Origin: Verrucomicrobiales bacterium
GTDB taxonomy: Bacteria; Verrucomicrobiota; Verrucomicrobiia; Limisphaerales; UBA1096
Direction of reading: 5' to 3'
Assembly: GCA_011523195.1 (NCBI GenBank)
Contig: WTHH01000386.1
Coordinates: 1-17,081, forward strand
DNA length: 17,081 nucleotides
The notes beneath the pieces are model-generated. The model was not told the DNA's origin, made no database searches, and worked only from the letters and a program-made list of their open reading frames with translations. Each line of letters begins with the position of its first letter. The first letter of the stretch is position 1. Below, in pieces: positions 6,141 through 15,323 of the stretch. The translations under genes were made by a program, and so were the position numbers.

Positions 6141-9100
6141 ATGCCTAGCAAAGCGAAAGAGCGCGTTAACTTCGGCAAGATCAACGAGATCATTGCCCCA
6201 CCAAACCTCATCGAGGTGCAGGTGAATTCTTACCACGAGTTTCTCCAGGCGGAAGTCAGTCCGGAGAAACGGGAGAACATCGGCTTGGAGGCCGTGTTCA
6301 ATGAAATTTTCCCGGTCGAGAGTTACGACGAAAAGGTGGTTCTCAATTATGAGCACTACGTGATCGGCGCGCCCAAGATGGACTGGCTGGAGTGCATCGA
6401 CGAGGGGCAGACCTACGGCTCTCCGTTGCACGTGATCTTTCGTCTCAAGGACGAAAAAGGGACCAAGGAAGAGCGTGTTTTCATGGGGGAAATCCCGCTC
6501 ATCACCCCACAGGGCAGTTTCGTGATCAACGGCGCTGAGCGCGTGATCGTGAGCCAGTTGCACCGCTCGCCGGGCGTGGCGTTCGAGGCGACCAAACACC
6601 CGAACGGCAAGACGCTGAACTCGTTCCGGATCATCCCTGACCGCGGTTCATGGTTCGAGGCGCAGTTCGACACCAGCGACATGCTGTACGTCTACCTCGA
6701 CCGGAAGAAGCGTCGTCGCAAGTTTTTGATCACCACCTTCCTTCGTGCGATCAACTTCCTCGAGGGGGAGGACACCAGCAGCGACGCCTCGTTGTTGAAC
6801 ACATTTTATAAGATTGAAGAGGTCACCACCAAGAAGGCGGAGAAGATGGATGACCTCGAGAACAAGGTACTCATCAGTGACCTAGTCGAGCCGACCAAGG
6901 GCATTGTTGTCGCACGCGCGTTCGAGCCGCTTTCCAAGGCAGTCGTCAAGCGCATCAGCGAACTGGGCGTGAAGAAAATCCAGATCGTCGATGTGTCTAG
7001 CGACGAGGGCCTGATCATCCGCTGCATGGCCAAGGATCCGACTCACAATGAGGAGGAAGCCTTGAAGGAGATTTACAAGCGCCTGCGCCCCGGCGATCCG
7101 CCGACCCCGGCCAACGCCCGCGCGCTCGTGAAGCGTCTGTTCTTCGATTCCAAGCGCTACGACTTGGGTCGCGTGGGGCGCTACAAGATCAACCAGAAAC
7201 TTGGCCTGAAGGGCGACGATGGTTCCCGCACGTTGATGAAGGAGGACTTGGTCGAGGCGACCAAGTACCTGCTCCGTCTCAAGTTGGGTGATGGAACGAT
7301 TGACGATATTGATCACTTGGGTAGCCGCCGTGTGCGTACGGTGGGCGAACTCTTGGCCAACCAGTGTCGTGTCGGCTTGGCCCGTACCGAGCGATTGGTC
7401 AAGGAGCGCATGACTTTGTTTGATCAGGAGTTGGACACCATGACGCCGGCCAAGCTGATCAACCCGAAGGCCTTGTCCGCTGTGGTGCGCGACTTCTTCG
7501 GCCGCAGCCAGTTGTCGCAGTTCATGGATCAGATCAACCCGCTCGCGGAGTTGACGCACAAGCGCCGACTCTCAGCGCTTGGCCCGGGTGGTCTGTCACG
7601 TGAACGCGCCGGGTTTGAGGTGCGCGACGTGCACCCCTCCCACTACGGTCGCATTTGCCCGGTTGAAACTCCGGAAGGCCCGAACATCGGCCTGATTGCC
7701 AGCTTGGCCACGTTCGCCCGGGTAAACGATTTTGGATTCATTGAGAGCCCGTACCGCAAGGTGTCCAAGGGCCGTGTGACCAACACGGTCGATTACCTGA
7801 CGGGTGATCTTGAGGAAAAATATTATGTTGCCCAGGCCAACCAGCCGATTGATGAAAAGGGCAAGTTTACAACTGATCTGGTGACCTGCCGTTTCCGGGG
7901 TGACTTCATTGATCGCACGACCGACAAGGTCGACTACATGGACGTGTCGCCGAAGCAGTTGGTCTCCGTGGCCGCGAGCATGATTCCTTTCCTGGAGCAT
8001 GACGACGCGAACCGCGCGTTGATGGGATCGAACATGCAACGCCAAGCGGTGCCGTTGTTGACGCCGGAATCACCGTTCGTCGCCACCGGCATGGAGTCTA
8101 AGGTGGCCAAGGACTCCCACGCGGTTGTTCTCTCTGAAGTGGACGGTGTGGTGGCATCCGTGACTGCAGACCAGATCGTGATCACCAAGAATGGGGAGAT
8201 TCCGGAAGGCCGCCGTAAAATCAAGCACCGCCCCGAGGAAGGCTGCTGGGTCTATACGCTGCGCAAGTTTCATCGTTCCAACGCCGGCACGTGTATCAAC
8301 CAGAAGGCGCTCGTCAACAATGGCGACAAAATCAAAAAGGGTGATGTGCTGGCAGACGGCCCCTGCACCAAGGACGGTGAAATCTCGCTTGGCCGCAACG
8401 TGCTGGTCGCCTACATGCCGTGGAACGGCTACAACTTTGAGGATGCCATCTGTATCAGCGAACGCATCGTGAAGGACGACGTTTACACGTCCATCCACGT
8501 TGCCGAGTACGAGGTGGCTGCACGGGACACCAAGCTTGGCCCGGAGGAAATCACCCGCGACATCCCGAACCTCGGTGAAGAGACACTGAAGAACCTCGAC
8601 ATGGACGGAGTGATCCGTGTGGGTGCCGAGGTCAAACCGGGCGATATTCTGGTCGGCAAAATCACGCCGAAGAGCGAGACCGAGCTGGCACCAGAAGAAC
8701 GGTTGCTCCGTGCTATCTTCGGTGAGAAAGCTGCTGATGTGAAGGACTCCTCGCTCAAGGTGCCTTCCGGTGTCTATGGCAAGGTGATGGACGTCAAGAT
8801 TTCCGCCAAAAAGGAAAACGAGAAGGGTTCCAAGTCCAAGGAAAACGAGGCCAAGAAACAGGCCAAGCAGCTCGATGACGAGTACAAGAAGGAACTGAAC
8901 GACCTTCACGAGCAGTTGACCGAGAACCTGAGCAACATCCTGCTCGGTGAGAAGATTCCTTTGGACGTCACCAACGCGGAAACGGACGAGGTGATCATTC
9001 CGGCCAACCGCAAGATCACGAAGACGTTACTGCGCAAGTTGTCGCTCGTTTACGACAAGATCGCCATCGATCCGTCGCCGATCAAAAACAAGATTCTCGA

Positions 9101-9989
9101 GATCATCGGGGGCTTTACCAAGCGCTTCGACGACCTCAAGTCCAAGCACAAGGAACAAGCCAGTCGAGTGGCGGCCGGGGACGAGATCGATACCGGTGTC
9201 ATCAAGTCGGTGCGCGTGTTCATCGCCTCCAAACGCAAGCTGTCCGTGGGTGACAAGATGGCCGGACGCCACGGCAACAAGGGTGTTGTGGCCAAGATCA
9301 TCCCGGAGGAGGACATGCCGTTCCTCGAGGACGGAACGCCGGTTGACCTGATCCTGAACCCGCTGGGTGTGCCGTCGCGCATGAACGTCGGGCAGGTGTT
9401 CGAAACGCACCTTGGCTGGGCTTGCGAAAAGCTTGGCATCAAGATTGCGACCCCGGTGTTCGACGGTATCGGCGAGGACAAGATTCGAGACTACCTCAAC
9501 GAGGCCAAGCTGCCTGCCCACGGCAAGGCATACCTTCACGATGGCCAGACAGGCGAGCGCATCGACCAGGAGGTCGTGGTGGGCTACACCTATATGCTCA
9601 AGCTTGGCCATCTGGTGGCGGACAAGATTCACGCCCGCGCGGTTGGCCCATACTCACTGGTCACACAGCAGCCGCTTGGCGGCAAGGCGCAGTACGGCGG
9701 CCAACGGTTTGGGGAAATGGAAGTGTGGGCCATGGAAGCTTATGGCGCAGCCTACATGTTGCAGGAGTTGCTCACCGTGAAGTCCGATGATGTCCAGGGA
9801 CGAACCCGGATTTACGAGAGCATCGTCAAGGGTGACCACGCGCTCGAGGCCGGTATTCCGGAATCGTTCAACGTGCTGGTCAAGGAAATGCAGTCGCTTG
9901 GTCTGAATGTGACCGTGGGATACACGAACCCGGTTGACCAGGCTAAGGCGGAGAGTGCCTCACCCCACGCGTTGTTGGGCGGCGAATAA
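6141..9989 (+). CDS. rpoB: DNA-directed RNA polymerase subunit beta
   Basis: This is the second-largest subunit of RNA polymerase. At 1282 residues it is slightly shorter than E. coli (1342). Landmarks in order: MGEIPLITPQGSFVINGAER near 115-134; the rifampicin region LSQFMDQINPL from 458 and THKRRLSALGPGG from 472; GPNIGLI near 515; the active-site region GYNFEDAI near 765; a Lys/Glu-rich insertion at about 893-930 where E. coli also has an insertion; GDKMAGRHGNKGV near 1036; and GGKAQYGGQRFGEMEVWA near 1175. The main rifampicin-contact residues are wild type (Asp463, His473 and Ser478, equal to E. coli 516, 526 and 531). Ile465 replaces the Asn of E. coli position 518. The N-terminal stretch ENIGLEAVFNEIFPVESYDE resembles chlamydial RpoB. 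No binding site precedes the ATG. rpoC follows after 32 bases. Confidence 0.98.
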   Translation: MPSKAKERVNFGKINEIIAPPNLIEVQVNSYHEFLQAEVSPEKRENIGLEAVFNEIFPVESYDEKVVLNYEHYVIGAPKMDWLECIDEGQTYGSPLHVIFRLKDEKGTKEERVFMGEIPLITPQGSFVINGAERVIVSQLHRSPGVAFEATKHPNGKTLNSFRIIPDRGSWFEAQFDTSDMLYVYLDRKKRRRKFLITTFLRAINFLEGEDTSSDASLLNTFYKIEEVTTKKAEKMDDLENKVLISDLVEPTKGIVVARAFEPLSKAVVKRISELGVKKIQIVDVSSDEGLIIRCMAKDPTHNEEEALKEIYKRLRPGDPPTPANARALVKRLFFDSKRYDLGRVGRYKINQKLGLKGDDGSRTLMKEDLVEATKYLLRLKLGDGTIDDIDHLGSRRVRTVGELLANQCRVGLARTERLVKERMTLFDQELDTMTPAKLINPKALSAVVRDFFGRSQLSQFMDQINPLAELTHKRRLSALGPGGLSRERAGFEVRDVHPSHYGRICPVETPEGPNIGLIASLATFARVNDFGFIESPYRKVSKGRVTNTVDYLTGDLEEKYYVAQANQPIDEKGKFTTDLVTCRFRGDFIDRTTDKVDYMDVSPKQLVSVAASMIPFLEHDDANRALMGSNMQRQAVPLLTPESPFVATGMESKVAKDSHAVVLSEVDGVVASVTADQIVITKNGEIPEGRRKIKHRPEEGCWVYTLRKFHRSNAGTCINQKALVNNGDKIKKGDVLADGPCTKDGEISLGRNVLVAYMPWNGYNFEDAICISERIVKDDVYTSIHVAEYEVAARDTKLGPEEITRDIPNLGEETLKNLDMDGVIRVGAEVKPGDILVGKITPKSETELAPEERLLRAIFGEKAADVKDSSLKVPSGVYGKVMDVKISAKKENEKGSKSKENEAKKQAKQLDDEYKKELNDLHEQLTENLSNILLGEKIPLDVTNAETDEVIIPANRKITKTLLRKLSLVYDKIAIDPSPIKNKILEIIGGFTKRFDDLKSKHKEQASRVAAGDEIDTGVIKSVRVFIASKRKLSVGDKMAGRHGNKGVVAKIIPEEDMPFLEDGTPVDLILNPLGVPSRMNVGQVFETHLGWACEKLGIKIATPVFDGIGEDKIRDYLNEAKLPAHGKAYLHDGQTGERIDQEVVVGYTYMLKLGHLVADKIHARAVGPYSLVTQQPLGGKAQYGGQRFGEMEVWAMEAYGAAYMLQELLTVKSDDVQGRTRIYESIVKGDHALEAGIPESFNVLVKEMQSLGLNVTVGYTNPVDQAKAESASPHALLGGE

Positions 9990-10021
9990 CAGAGGCCAAG
10001 CGGAACCCCAGGAGTTTAAAA

Positions 10022-13000
10022 ATGATTAATACAGCAGAATCCTCACGCGAGTTGCTCGGACTGGAGAAGGTCAACCACGTGGATCATGTCGCCATCGCGG
10101 TGGCATCACCGGAGTCCATCCGGTCGTGGTCCAAGGGTGAAGTCAAGAACCCGGAGACGATCAACTACCGCACGTTCAAGCCGGAGAAGGGTGGCCTGTT
10201 CTGCGAGCGAATCTTCGGTCCGGTTAAAGACTGGGAATGCTCGTGCGGCAAGTACAAGCGGATCAAGCATCGTGGTGTCGTCTGTGACCGCTGCGGTGTG
10301 GAGGTAACCCAGGCACGCGTTCGTCGTGAGCGCATGGGCCATATCGAGCTGGCCGTGCCGGTGACGCACATCTGGTTTTTCAAATGCATGCCCTCGCGCA
10401 TCGGTCTCGTTCTCGACGTAACCGCGCGCAACCTCGAGCGGGTCATTTACTACGAGGATTATCTCGTGGTGGATCCCGGCGACACGCCGCTGGAGAAAAA
10501 TCAGCTACTCACCGAGATGGAGTTCCGCGATGCTCGGGACACCTACGGCCCGGACGCTTTCGTGGCCAAGATGGGTGCGGAGGCGGTGCATGATGCTGCG
10601 GCATTGATCGATCTGGAGGCAGGTGTTGATCAGTTGCAACAGGCCATGACCGAGACGCGCAGCAAGCAGATTCGCAAGAAATTGGCCAAGCGCATCAAGG
10701 TGTACCAGGGCTTTATCAAGTCCAAGAGCCGTCCGGAGTGGATGGTACTGACCGTGCTGCCGGTGATCCCGCCGGACCTTCGCCCCTTGGTTCCGCTGGA
10801 AGGTGGCCGCTTTGCGACATCCGACCTGAACGATCTTTACCGACGGGTGATCAACCGGAACAACCGATTGAAGAATCTTCTGGCTCTCAAGACGCCGGAG
10901 GTGATCATCCGAAACGAGAAGCGCATGTTGCAGGAGGCAGTGGACGCGTTGTTCGACAACGGTCGCCACGGTCGCGCCGTCACTGGCGCCGGCAACCGCG
11001 CCCTCAAGTCTTTGAGCGATATGCTCAAGGGCAAGAGCGGTCGCTTCCGTCAAAATCTTCTCGGCAAGCGTGTGGATTACTCCGGCCGTTCCGTGATCGT
11101 GATCGGGCCGGACTTGAAGCTGCATCAGTGCGGCCTGCCCAAGAAGATGGCACTAGTTTTGTTCGAGCCGTTCATCATTCGGCGGCTCAAGGAACTTGGC
11201 TACGTGCATACCGTACGATCCGCCAAGAAACTGATTGAGCGCCAGACCATTGAGGTATGGGACGTGTTGGAAGAGGTGACCAAGGAGCATCCGGTTTTGC
11301 TGAACCGCGCCCCCACGTTGCACCGACTTTCCATTCAGGCATTTGAACCGACCCTGATCGAGGGTGAGGCGATTCGTCTGCACCCGTTGACCTGTAGTGC
11401 ATACAACGCCGACTTCGACGGCGACCAGATGGCAGTGCACGTGCCGTTGTCCGTTGAGGCACAGATGGAGGCGCGCCTGTTGATGATGGCGCCGAACAAC
11501 CTATTCTCACCATCCAGCGGCAAGCCGATCATCACGCCATCGCAGGACATCGTTTTGGGTTGTTATTACCTGACCGCTGAACCACGTGGAGTGGTTCGCA
11601 AGAAGCAAAAGCACATCAGCCTGTTCGGCTCGAAGGAGGAGGTGCTCTTCGCGTTTGAAGACGGTGCATTGCACATCCACGACGTGGTGCGCATGGCCAA
11701 CCCGGACATTGGAATGGAGACGCCCTACGGCGACCCGACCAACAAGATCATCGAGACCACTGTGGGTCGAGTAGTGTTCAGCGAGATTTGGCCGAACGAA
11801 ATTGGCTTCCCGAACATCGTTGTTAACAAGGGTGCACTGGGTGATGTGATTTCGAACTGTTACCGCCACTGCGGCCATGAAGAGACCGTCAAGGTTCTCG
11901 ACGAACTCAAAAAGCTTGGCTTCGCCGAGGCGACCAAGGCCGGCATCTCTATGGGCTTCGAGGACATGATCATCCCGGGCGAGAAGGCCAAGGAAATTCA
12001 AAAGGCTCACAAGCAAATCGAGGATGTTGATAAGCAGTATCGTCGGGGTGTGATCACACCGGGCGAACGTTACAACAAGGTGATCGACATCTGGACCCAC
12101 TGCACCGACCAGATCGCGGACGTGATGCTCAAGGTGCTGGATCACAATGGTGGCAGCGATGAGTTCAATCCGGTTTGGTTGATGGTGGACTCCGGTGCGC
12201 GTGGCAACCGCCAGCAGGTTCGCCAGTTGTCCGGGTTGCGCGGCCTCATGGCCAAGCCGTCTGGTGACATCATCGAAAAACCGATTCTCGCCAACTTCCG
12301 TGAAGGCCTCACGGTGTTGGATTACTTTATCTCGACGCACGGCGCCCGGAAGGGTCTGGCTGATACGGCGTTGAAGACAGCCGACTCCGGTTACCTGACC
12401 CGTAAACTCGTCGATGTGGCACAGGATCTCATCATTAGTCAGGTCGACTGTGGCACCACCAACGGTATTTGGCGCCAAGCTATCTACGAAGGTGAGGACG
12501 AAGTGGTCAAGCTGAAGGATCGCCTCGTGGGCCGTACTGCGGTCGAGGACATCGCGAACCCGATCAATCCGGAGGAATTCCTTTGCGAGTCTGGGCAGGT
12601 GATCGACGAGGCGCACGCCAAGTCAATCGACGACGCCGGCGTAGATCGGGTGCGGATTCGTTCCGTGCTGACCTGCGAATCCAAGCGCGGTGTCTGTCAA
12701 AAATGCTACGGCATCAACCTGGCCACCGGCAACCTGGCGGCCATGGGTGAGGCAGTCGGCATCATCGCTGCGCAGTCGATCGGTGAACCGGGTACGCAGT
12801 TGACCATGCGTACGTTCCACATCGGCGGTACCGCCTCCTCCGTGTTTAAGCAGCCGCAGATTGAGGCTCGCAACGCGGGTCTGCTGAAGTATCAGGACCT
12901 CCGCAAGGTGGAACTGGAGGATGGCAACAATATCATCCTCAACAAGAACGGCATGGTGTTCGTCATTGACGAAAAAACCGGCGACGAACTGGAAAGCTAC

Positions 13001-14173
13001 AATGTCGTCATCGGCTCCGTGATCACGATTCCGGACGGCGGCAAGGTCAAGAAGGGCGAAGTGTTCGTTCAGTGGGATCCGTATAACGTGCCGATTATCT
13101 CCGAGAAACCGGGTACGATCAAATTCCACGACATCATTGAGGGTGTGACCATCAAGCAGGAGATGGACGAAGCCACTGGCCAGTTGTCGCTAGTCGTCAT
13201 TGACTACAAGGAAGATTTACATCCGCAGGTCATCGTGGCCAACAGCAAGGGTGAACCGATCGCGAACTATCCGATCCCGTCCGGGGCGCATATCGTCGTG
13301 GAGGAGGGAGACACCATCGTTGCGGGCAGCCTGATCGCCAAGACACCCCGAAAGGCCGCCAAGACCAAGGACATCACCGGTGGTCTGCCGCGTGTCGCGG
13401 AGTTGTTCGAGGCACGCAAGCCTAAGGACGGTTCCGAGATTTCCAGGATCGACGGCGAGGTAGACTTCGGCCCGACTGTAAGGGGCAAGCGCTCCATCAT
13501 CATCCGCGACGTCGAGTCCGAGGAGGAAGAGGAGCATCTCATCCCAATTGGCAAACACGTCATCGTGTTCAAGGGTGACAAGGTCAAGAAGGGTCAGCAG
13601 TTGACCGAAGGCCCGGTCGACCCGCACGAGATTCTCGACGTCTGCGGTCCGAAGGAACTGCAGGATCACCTCGTGAACGAGGTGCAGGAGGTGTACCGAC
13701 TGCAGGGTGTGACGATCAACGATAAGCACATCGAGATCATCGCGCGTCAGATGATGCGCAAGGTTCGTATCACCGAGACTGGCGACACGTCATTCCTCTG
13801 GGGCGAACAGATTGAGAAGCTCACCTTTGAGGGGGAGAACGAGGAGGTCGAAAAGATGGGCGGTCAACCCGCCGAGGGTCAGCCGGTGCTGCTTGGCATC
13901 ACCAAGGCCTCGCTGGAGACAGACAGCTTTCTGAGTGCGGCATCGTTCCAGGACACCACACGGGTGCTGACCGATGCGGCCACGCTTGGCAAGGTCGATC
14001 CACTCAAGGGCTTCAAGGAAAATGTGATCATGGGACATATTGTGCCGGCTGGCACGGGTTCAGACCTGCATCGCAGCGCGAAGCTCAAGCCGTTGGTCGA
14101 GGAGGTTGCTGCTCCGGAAGTTGAGGAAGAAGAGCAGGAAGAGCCGATATTTGATAACCCGCTTCTGGGCTAA
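10022..14173 (+). CDS. rpoC: DNA-directed RNA polymerase subunit beta'
   Basis: This is the largest subunit of RNA polymerase, holding the catalytic magnesium. Its 1383 residues are close to E. coli (1407). All key parts are visible. The N-terminal zinc site has Cys73, 75, 88 and 91. The catalytic loop NADFDGDQMAVH carries Asp464, 466 and 468. The second zinc site has Cys810, 885, 892 and 895. The bridge-helix/trigger-loop region is GIIAAQSIGEPGTQLTMRTF, continuing HIGG, with Met929, Arg930 and His933. The C-terminal part has RVAELFEARKPKDGSEIS and DPLKGFKENVIMGHIVPAGTG. It ends with an acidic tail (VEEEEQEEPIFDNPLLG). AGGAG seven bases before the ATG is the best Shine-Dalgarno in the window. 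rpoB and rpoC are clearly one operon. Confidence 0.98.
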   Translation: MINTAESSRELLGLEKVNHVDHVAIAVASPESIRSWSKGEVKNPETINYRTFKPEKGGLFCERIFGPVKDWECSCGKYKRIKHRGVVCDRCGVEVTQARVRRERMGHIELAVPVTHIWFFKCMPSRIGLVLDVTARNLERVIYYEDYLVVDPGDTPLEKNQLLTEMEFRDARDTYGPDAFVAKMGAEAVHDAAALIDLEAGVDQLQQAMTETRSKQIRKKLAKRIKVYQGFIKSKSRPEWMVLTVLPVIPPDLRPLVPLEGGRFATSDLNDLYRRVINRNNRLKNLLALKTPEVIIRNEKRMLQEAVDALFDNGRHGRAVTGAGNRALKSLSDMLKGKSGRFRQNLLGKRVDYSGRSVIVIGPDLKLHQCGLPKKMALVLFEPFIIRRLKELGYVHTVRSAKKLIERQTIEVWDVLEEVTKEHPVLLNRAPTLHRLSIQAFEPTLIEGEAIRLHPLTCSAYNADFDGDQMAVHVPLSVEAQMEARLLMMAPNNLFSPSSGKPIITPSQDIVLGCYYLTAEPRGVVRKKQKHISLFGSKEEVLFAFEDGALHIHDVVRMANPDIGMETPYGDPTNKIIETTVGRVVFSEIWPNEIGFPNIVVNKGALGDVISNCYRHCGHEETVKVLDELKKLGFAEATKAGISMGFEDMIIPGEKAKEIQKAHKQIEDVDKQYRRGVITPGERYNKVIDIWTHCTDQIADVMLKVLDHNGGSDEFNPVWLMVDSGARGNRQQVRQLSGLRGLMAKPSGDIIEKPILANFREGLTVLDYFISTHGARKGLADTALKTADSGYLTRKLVDVAQDLIISQVDCGTTNGIWRQAIYEGEDEVVKLKDRLVGRTAVEDIANPINPEEFLCESGQVIDEAHAKSIDDAGVDRVRIRSVLTCESKRGVCQKCYGINLATGNLAAMGEAVGIIAAQSIGEPGTQLTMRTFHIGGTASSVFKQPQIEARNAGLLKYQDLRKVELEDGNNIILNKNGMVFVIDEKTGDELESYNVVIGSVITIPDGGKVKKGEVFVQWDPYNVPIISEKPGTIKFHDIIEGVTIKQEMDEATGQLSLVVIDYKEDLHPQVIVANSKGEPIANYPIPSGAHIVVEEGDTIVAGSLIAKTPRKAAKTKDITGGLPRVAELFEARKPKDGSEISRIDGEVDFGPTVRGKRSIIIRDVESEEEEEHLIPIGKHVIVFKGDKVKKGQQLTEGPVDPHEILDVCGPKELQDHLVNEVQEVYRLQGVTINDKHIEIIARQMMRKVRITETGDTSFLWGEQIEKLTFEGENEEVEKMGGQPAEGQPVLLGITKASLETDSFLSAASFQDTTRVLTDAATLGKVDPLKGFKENVIMGHIVPAGTGSDLHRSAKLKPLVEEVAAPEVEEEEQEEPIFDNPLLG

Positions 14174-14248
14174 ACCGCAGCACGATAATTCAAGACGATA
14201 AAATGTTCAAAAAACGGGTTGCATCAATAATGCGTTTTGGTAGTCTCC

Positions 14249-14270
14249 CCGCCCCTCAGAGGGGGGGCGG
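14249..14270 (+). other. GC hairpin between rpoC and rpsL
   Basis: CCGCCCCTC (14249-14257), loop AGAG, GGGGGGCGG (14262-14270): nine pairs including one G-U. ACGCTTAATCG follows rather than a U-run, so at most it would be a weak terminator. It sits in the middle of a 141-base gap that otherwise holds A/T-rich sequence and a poor promoter-like pair (TTGCAT at 14219, TAGTCT at 14241). It may mark the boundary between the polymerase genes and the str cluster, by termination, processing or pausing. Confidence 0.5.
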
Positions 14271-14314
14271 ACGCTTAATCGTCCAAAAATAGTACGAATT
14301 CATAGGAATTTTTA

Positions 14315-14698
14315 ATGCCGACAATTAACCAACTAGTCCGCAAGGGACGGGCCAAGGTGAAGAACAAGTCAGCGTCTCGTGCGCTGGAGAACTGCCCGTT
14401 CAAGCGTGGGGTTTGTCTGCAGGTGTACACCCGTACGCCGAAGAAGCCGAACTCCGCCATGCGGAAGGTGGCCAAAGTGCGCCTGACCAACGGGTTCGAG
14501 ATCATCGCCTACATTCCGGACGAGGGACATAGCCTGCAGGAGCACTCCATTGTGCTGGTGCGTGGTGGTCGTGTGAAGGATTTGCCGGGTGTGCGCTACC
14601 ACGTGGTTCGTGGTGCGCTGGACGCCACCGGTGTTGAGAAACGCCGTCGTAGCCGCTCCAAGTACGGGGTCAAGCGACCTAAGGCGGCCAAGAAATAA
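14315..14698 (+). CDS. rpsL: 30S ribosomal protein S12
   Basis: S12 sits at the decoding centre and controls tRNA-selection accuracy. Its 127 residues compare with 124 in E. coli. The conserved start PTINQLVRKGR, the decoding loop TPKKPNSAMRK (Lys43 and Lys44), GEHSLQEHS-like EGHSLQEHSIVLVRGGRV and KDLPGVRYHVVRGALD are all present. The lysines changed in streptomycin-resistant mutants elsewhere are wild type here. The C-terminal tail SKYGVKRPKAAKK is basic. AGGA seven bases before the ATG is a modest binding site. It opens the classic str order S12-S7-EF-G, with rpsG 26 bases downstream. Confidence 0.98.
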   Translation: MPTINQLVRKGRAKVKNKSASRALENCPFKRGVCLQVYTRTPKKPNSAMRKVAKVRLTNGFEIIAYIPDEGHSLQEHSIVLVRGGRVKDLPGVRYHVVRGALDATGVEKRRRSRSKYGVKRPKAAKK

Positions 14699-14724
14699 TT
14701 ATTTAGAAAGAGACAGAGCAGAAG

Positions 14725-15198
14725 ATGGCACGCCGCCGCAGAGCAGAAAAAAGAGACGTAGCACCGGACGCCCGCTACGGGAGCAAGCTGGTTACCCTTT
14801 TGGTGAACTTCACCATGCGCAAGGGCAAGAAGAGCTTGGCTGAGAAGATCGTCTACAGTGCCTTTGACAAGATCGCTGCCGAGAAGCAGGGAACCAATCC
14901 GCTCGAGGTTTTGGAGCGGGCCGTCAACAATGCTCGCCCGCGCCTCGAGGTCAAGTCCCGCCGTGTGGGTGGTGCGACCTATCAGGTGCCTCTCGAGATT
15001 AGCGGCAGTCGCCAAACCGCCTTGGCGCTGCGCTGGTTGGTCAGCTTTTCGCATGCCCGCAAGGGAGTGCTTATGAAGGACGCCTTGGCCTCCGAGATTC
15101 GGGAGGCCAGCGAGGGCCAGGGGAGTTGCATTCGGAAGAGAGACGAGATGCACAAAATGGCCCAGTCAAACAAGGCATTCGCGCACTTCCGTTGGTAA
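14725..15198 (+). CDS. rpsG: 30S ribosomal protein S7
   Basis: S7 nucleates assembly of the 30S head and contacts E-site tRNA. The 157 residues are typical. Family segments include PDARYGSKLVTLLVNFTMRKGKKS (15-38, read in parts), ALERAV-like EVLERAVNNARPRLEVKSRRVGG, and WLVSFSHARKGVLMKDALASEI in the C-terminal half, ending KAFAHFRW. The start is fixed by MARRRRAEKR; only a weak purine stretch precedes it. In E. coli S7 represses its own operon by binding the S12-S7 gap. Here that gap is only 26 bases and shows no comparable structure. Confidence 0.98.
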   Translation: MARRRRAEKRDVAPDARYGSKLVTLLVNFTMRKGKKSLAEKIVYSAFDKIAAEKQGTNPLEVLERAVNNARPRLEVKSRRVGGATYQVPLEISGSRQTALALRWLVSFSHARKGVLMKDALASEIREASEGQGSCIRKRDEMHKMAQSNKAFAHFRW

Positions 15199-15207
15199 TG
15201 TCCTGAT

Positions 15208-15233
15208 CGCTTGGCCAAGCGCTTGGCCAAGCG
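15208..15233 (+). repeat. Tandem CTTGGCCAAG palindrome, copy B (rpsG-fusA)
   Basis: Two perfect 14-base palindromes, each CGCTTGGCCAAGCG (15208-15221 and 15220-15233), overlap by CG. The whole 26-base block is itself a perfect palindrome able to form a ten-to-twelve-pair hairpin. It begins nine bases after the rpsG stop. It matches the copy after nusG at 24 of 26 positions and differs only by two C/T changes. CAAATAT follows, so it is not a classical terminator. Confidence 0.8.
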
Positions 15234-15240
15234 CAAATAT

Positions 15241-15261
15241 CGCCTCCGTTTATCCGGGGCG
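15241..15261 (+). other. Hairpin in the rpsG-fusA gap
   Basis: CGCC (15241-15244) and CCG (15246-15248) pair with CGG and GGCG (15255-15261) around a single bulged T and a six-base loop. It stands seven bases after the tandem palindrome, so the 125-base gap carries two hairpins in a row before an A/T-rich run into fusA. Possible roles are mRNA end protection or partial attenuation; neither can be decided from sequence alone. Confidence 0.4.
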
Positions 15262-15323
15262 CTTTGCTCTCTGAAATAGCTTGGAATTTTGAATTCGTTT
15301 TTTTGGATGTTAACAAAAAACAA

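Noticed and set aside
11507..12616. 369-residue minus-strand ORF within rpoC
   Set aside because: It is a shadow of the GC-rich codon pattern of rpoC, with no recognisable domain and no separate promoter. The same applies to the 279-residue minus-strand ORF at 8070-8909 in rpoB and the 225-residue one at 6882-7559.
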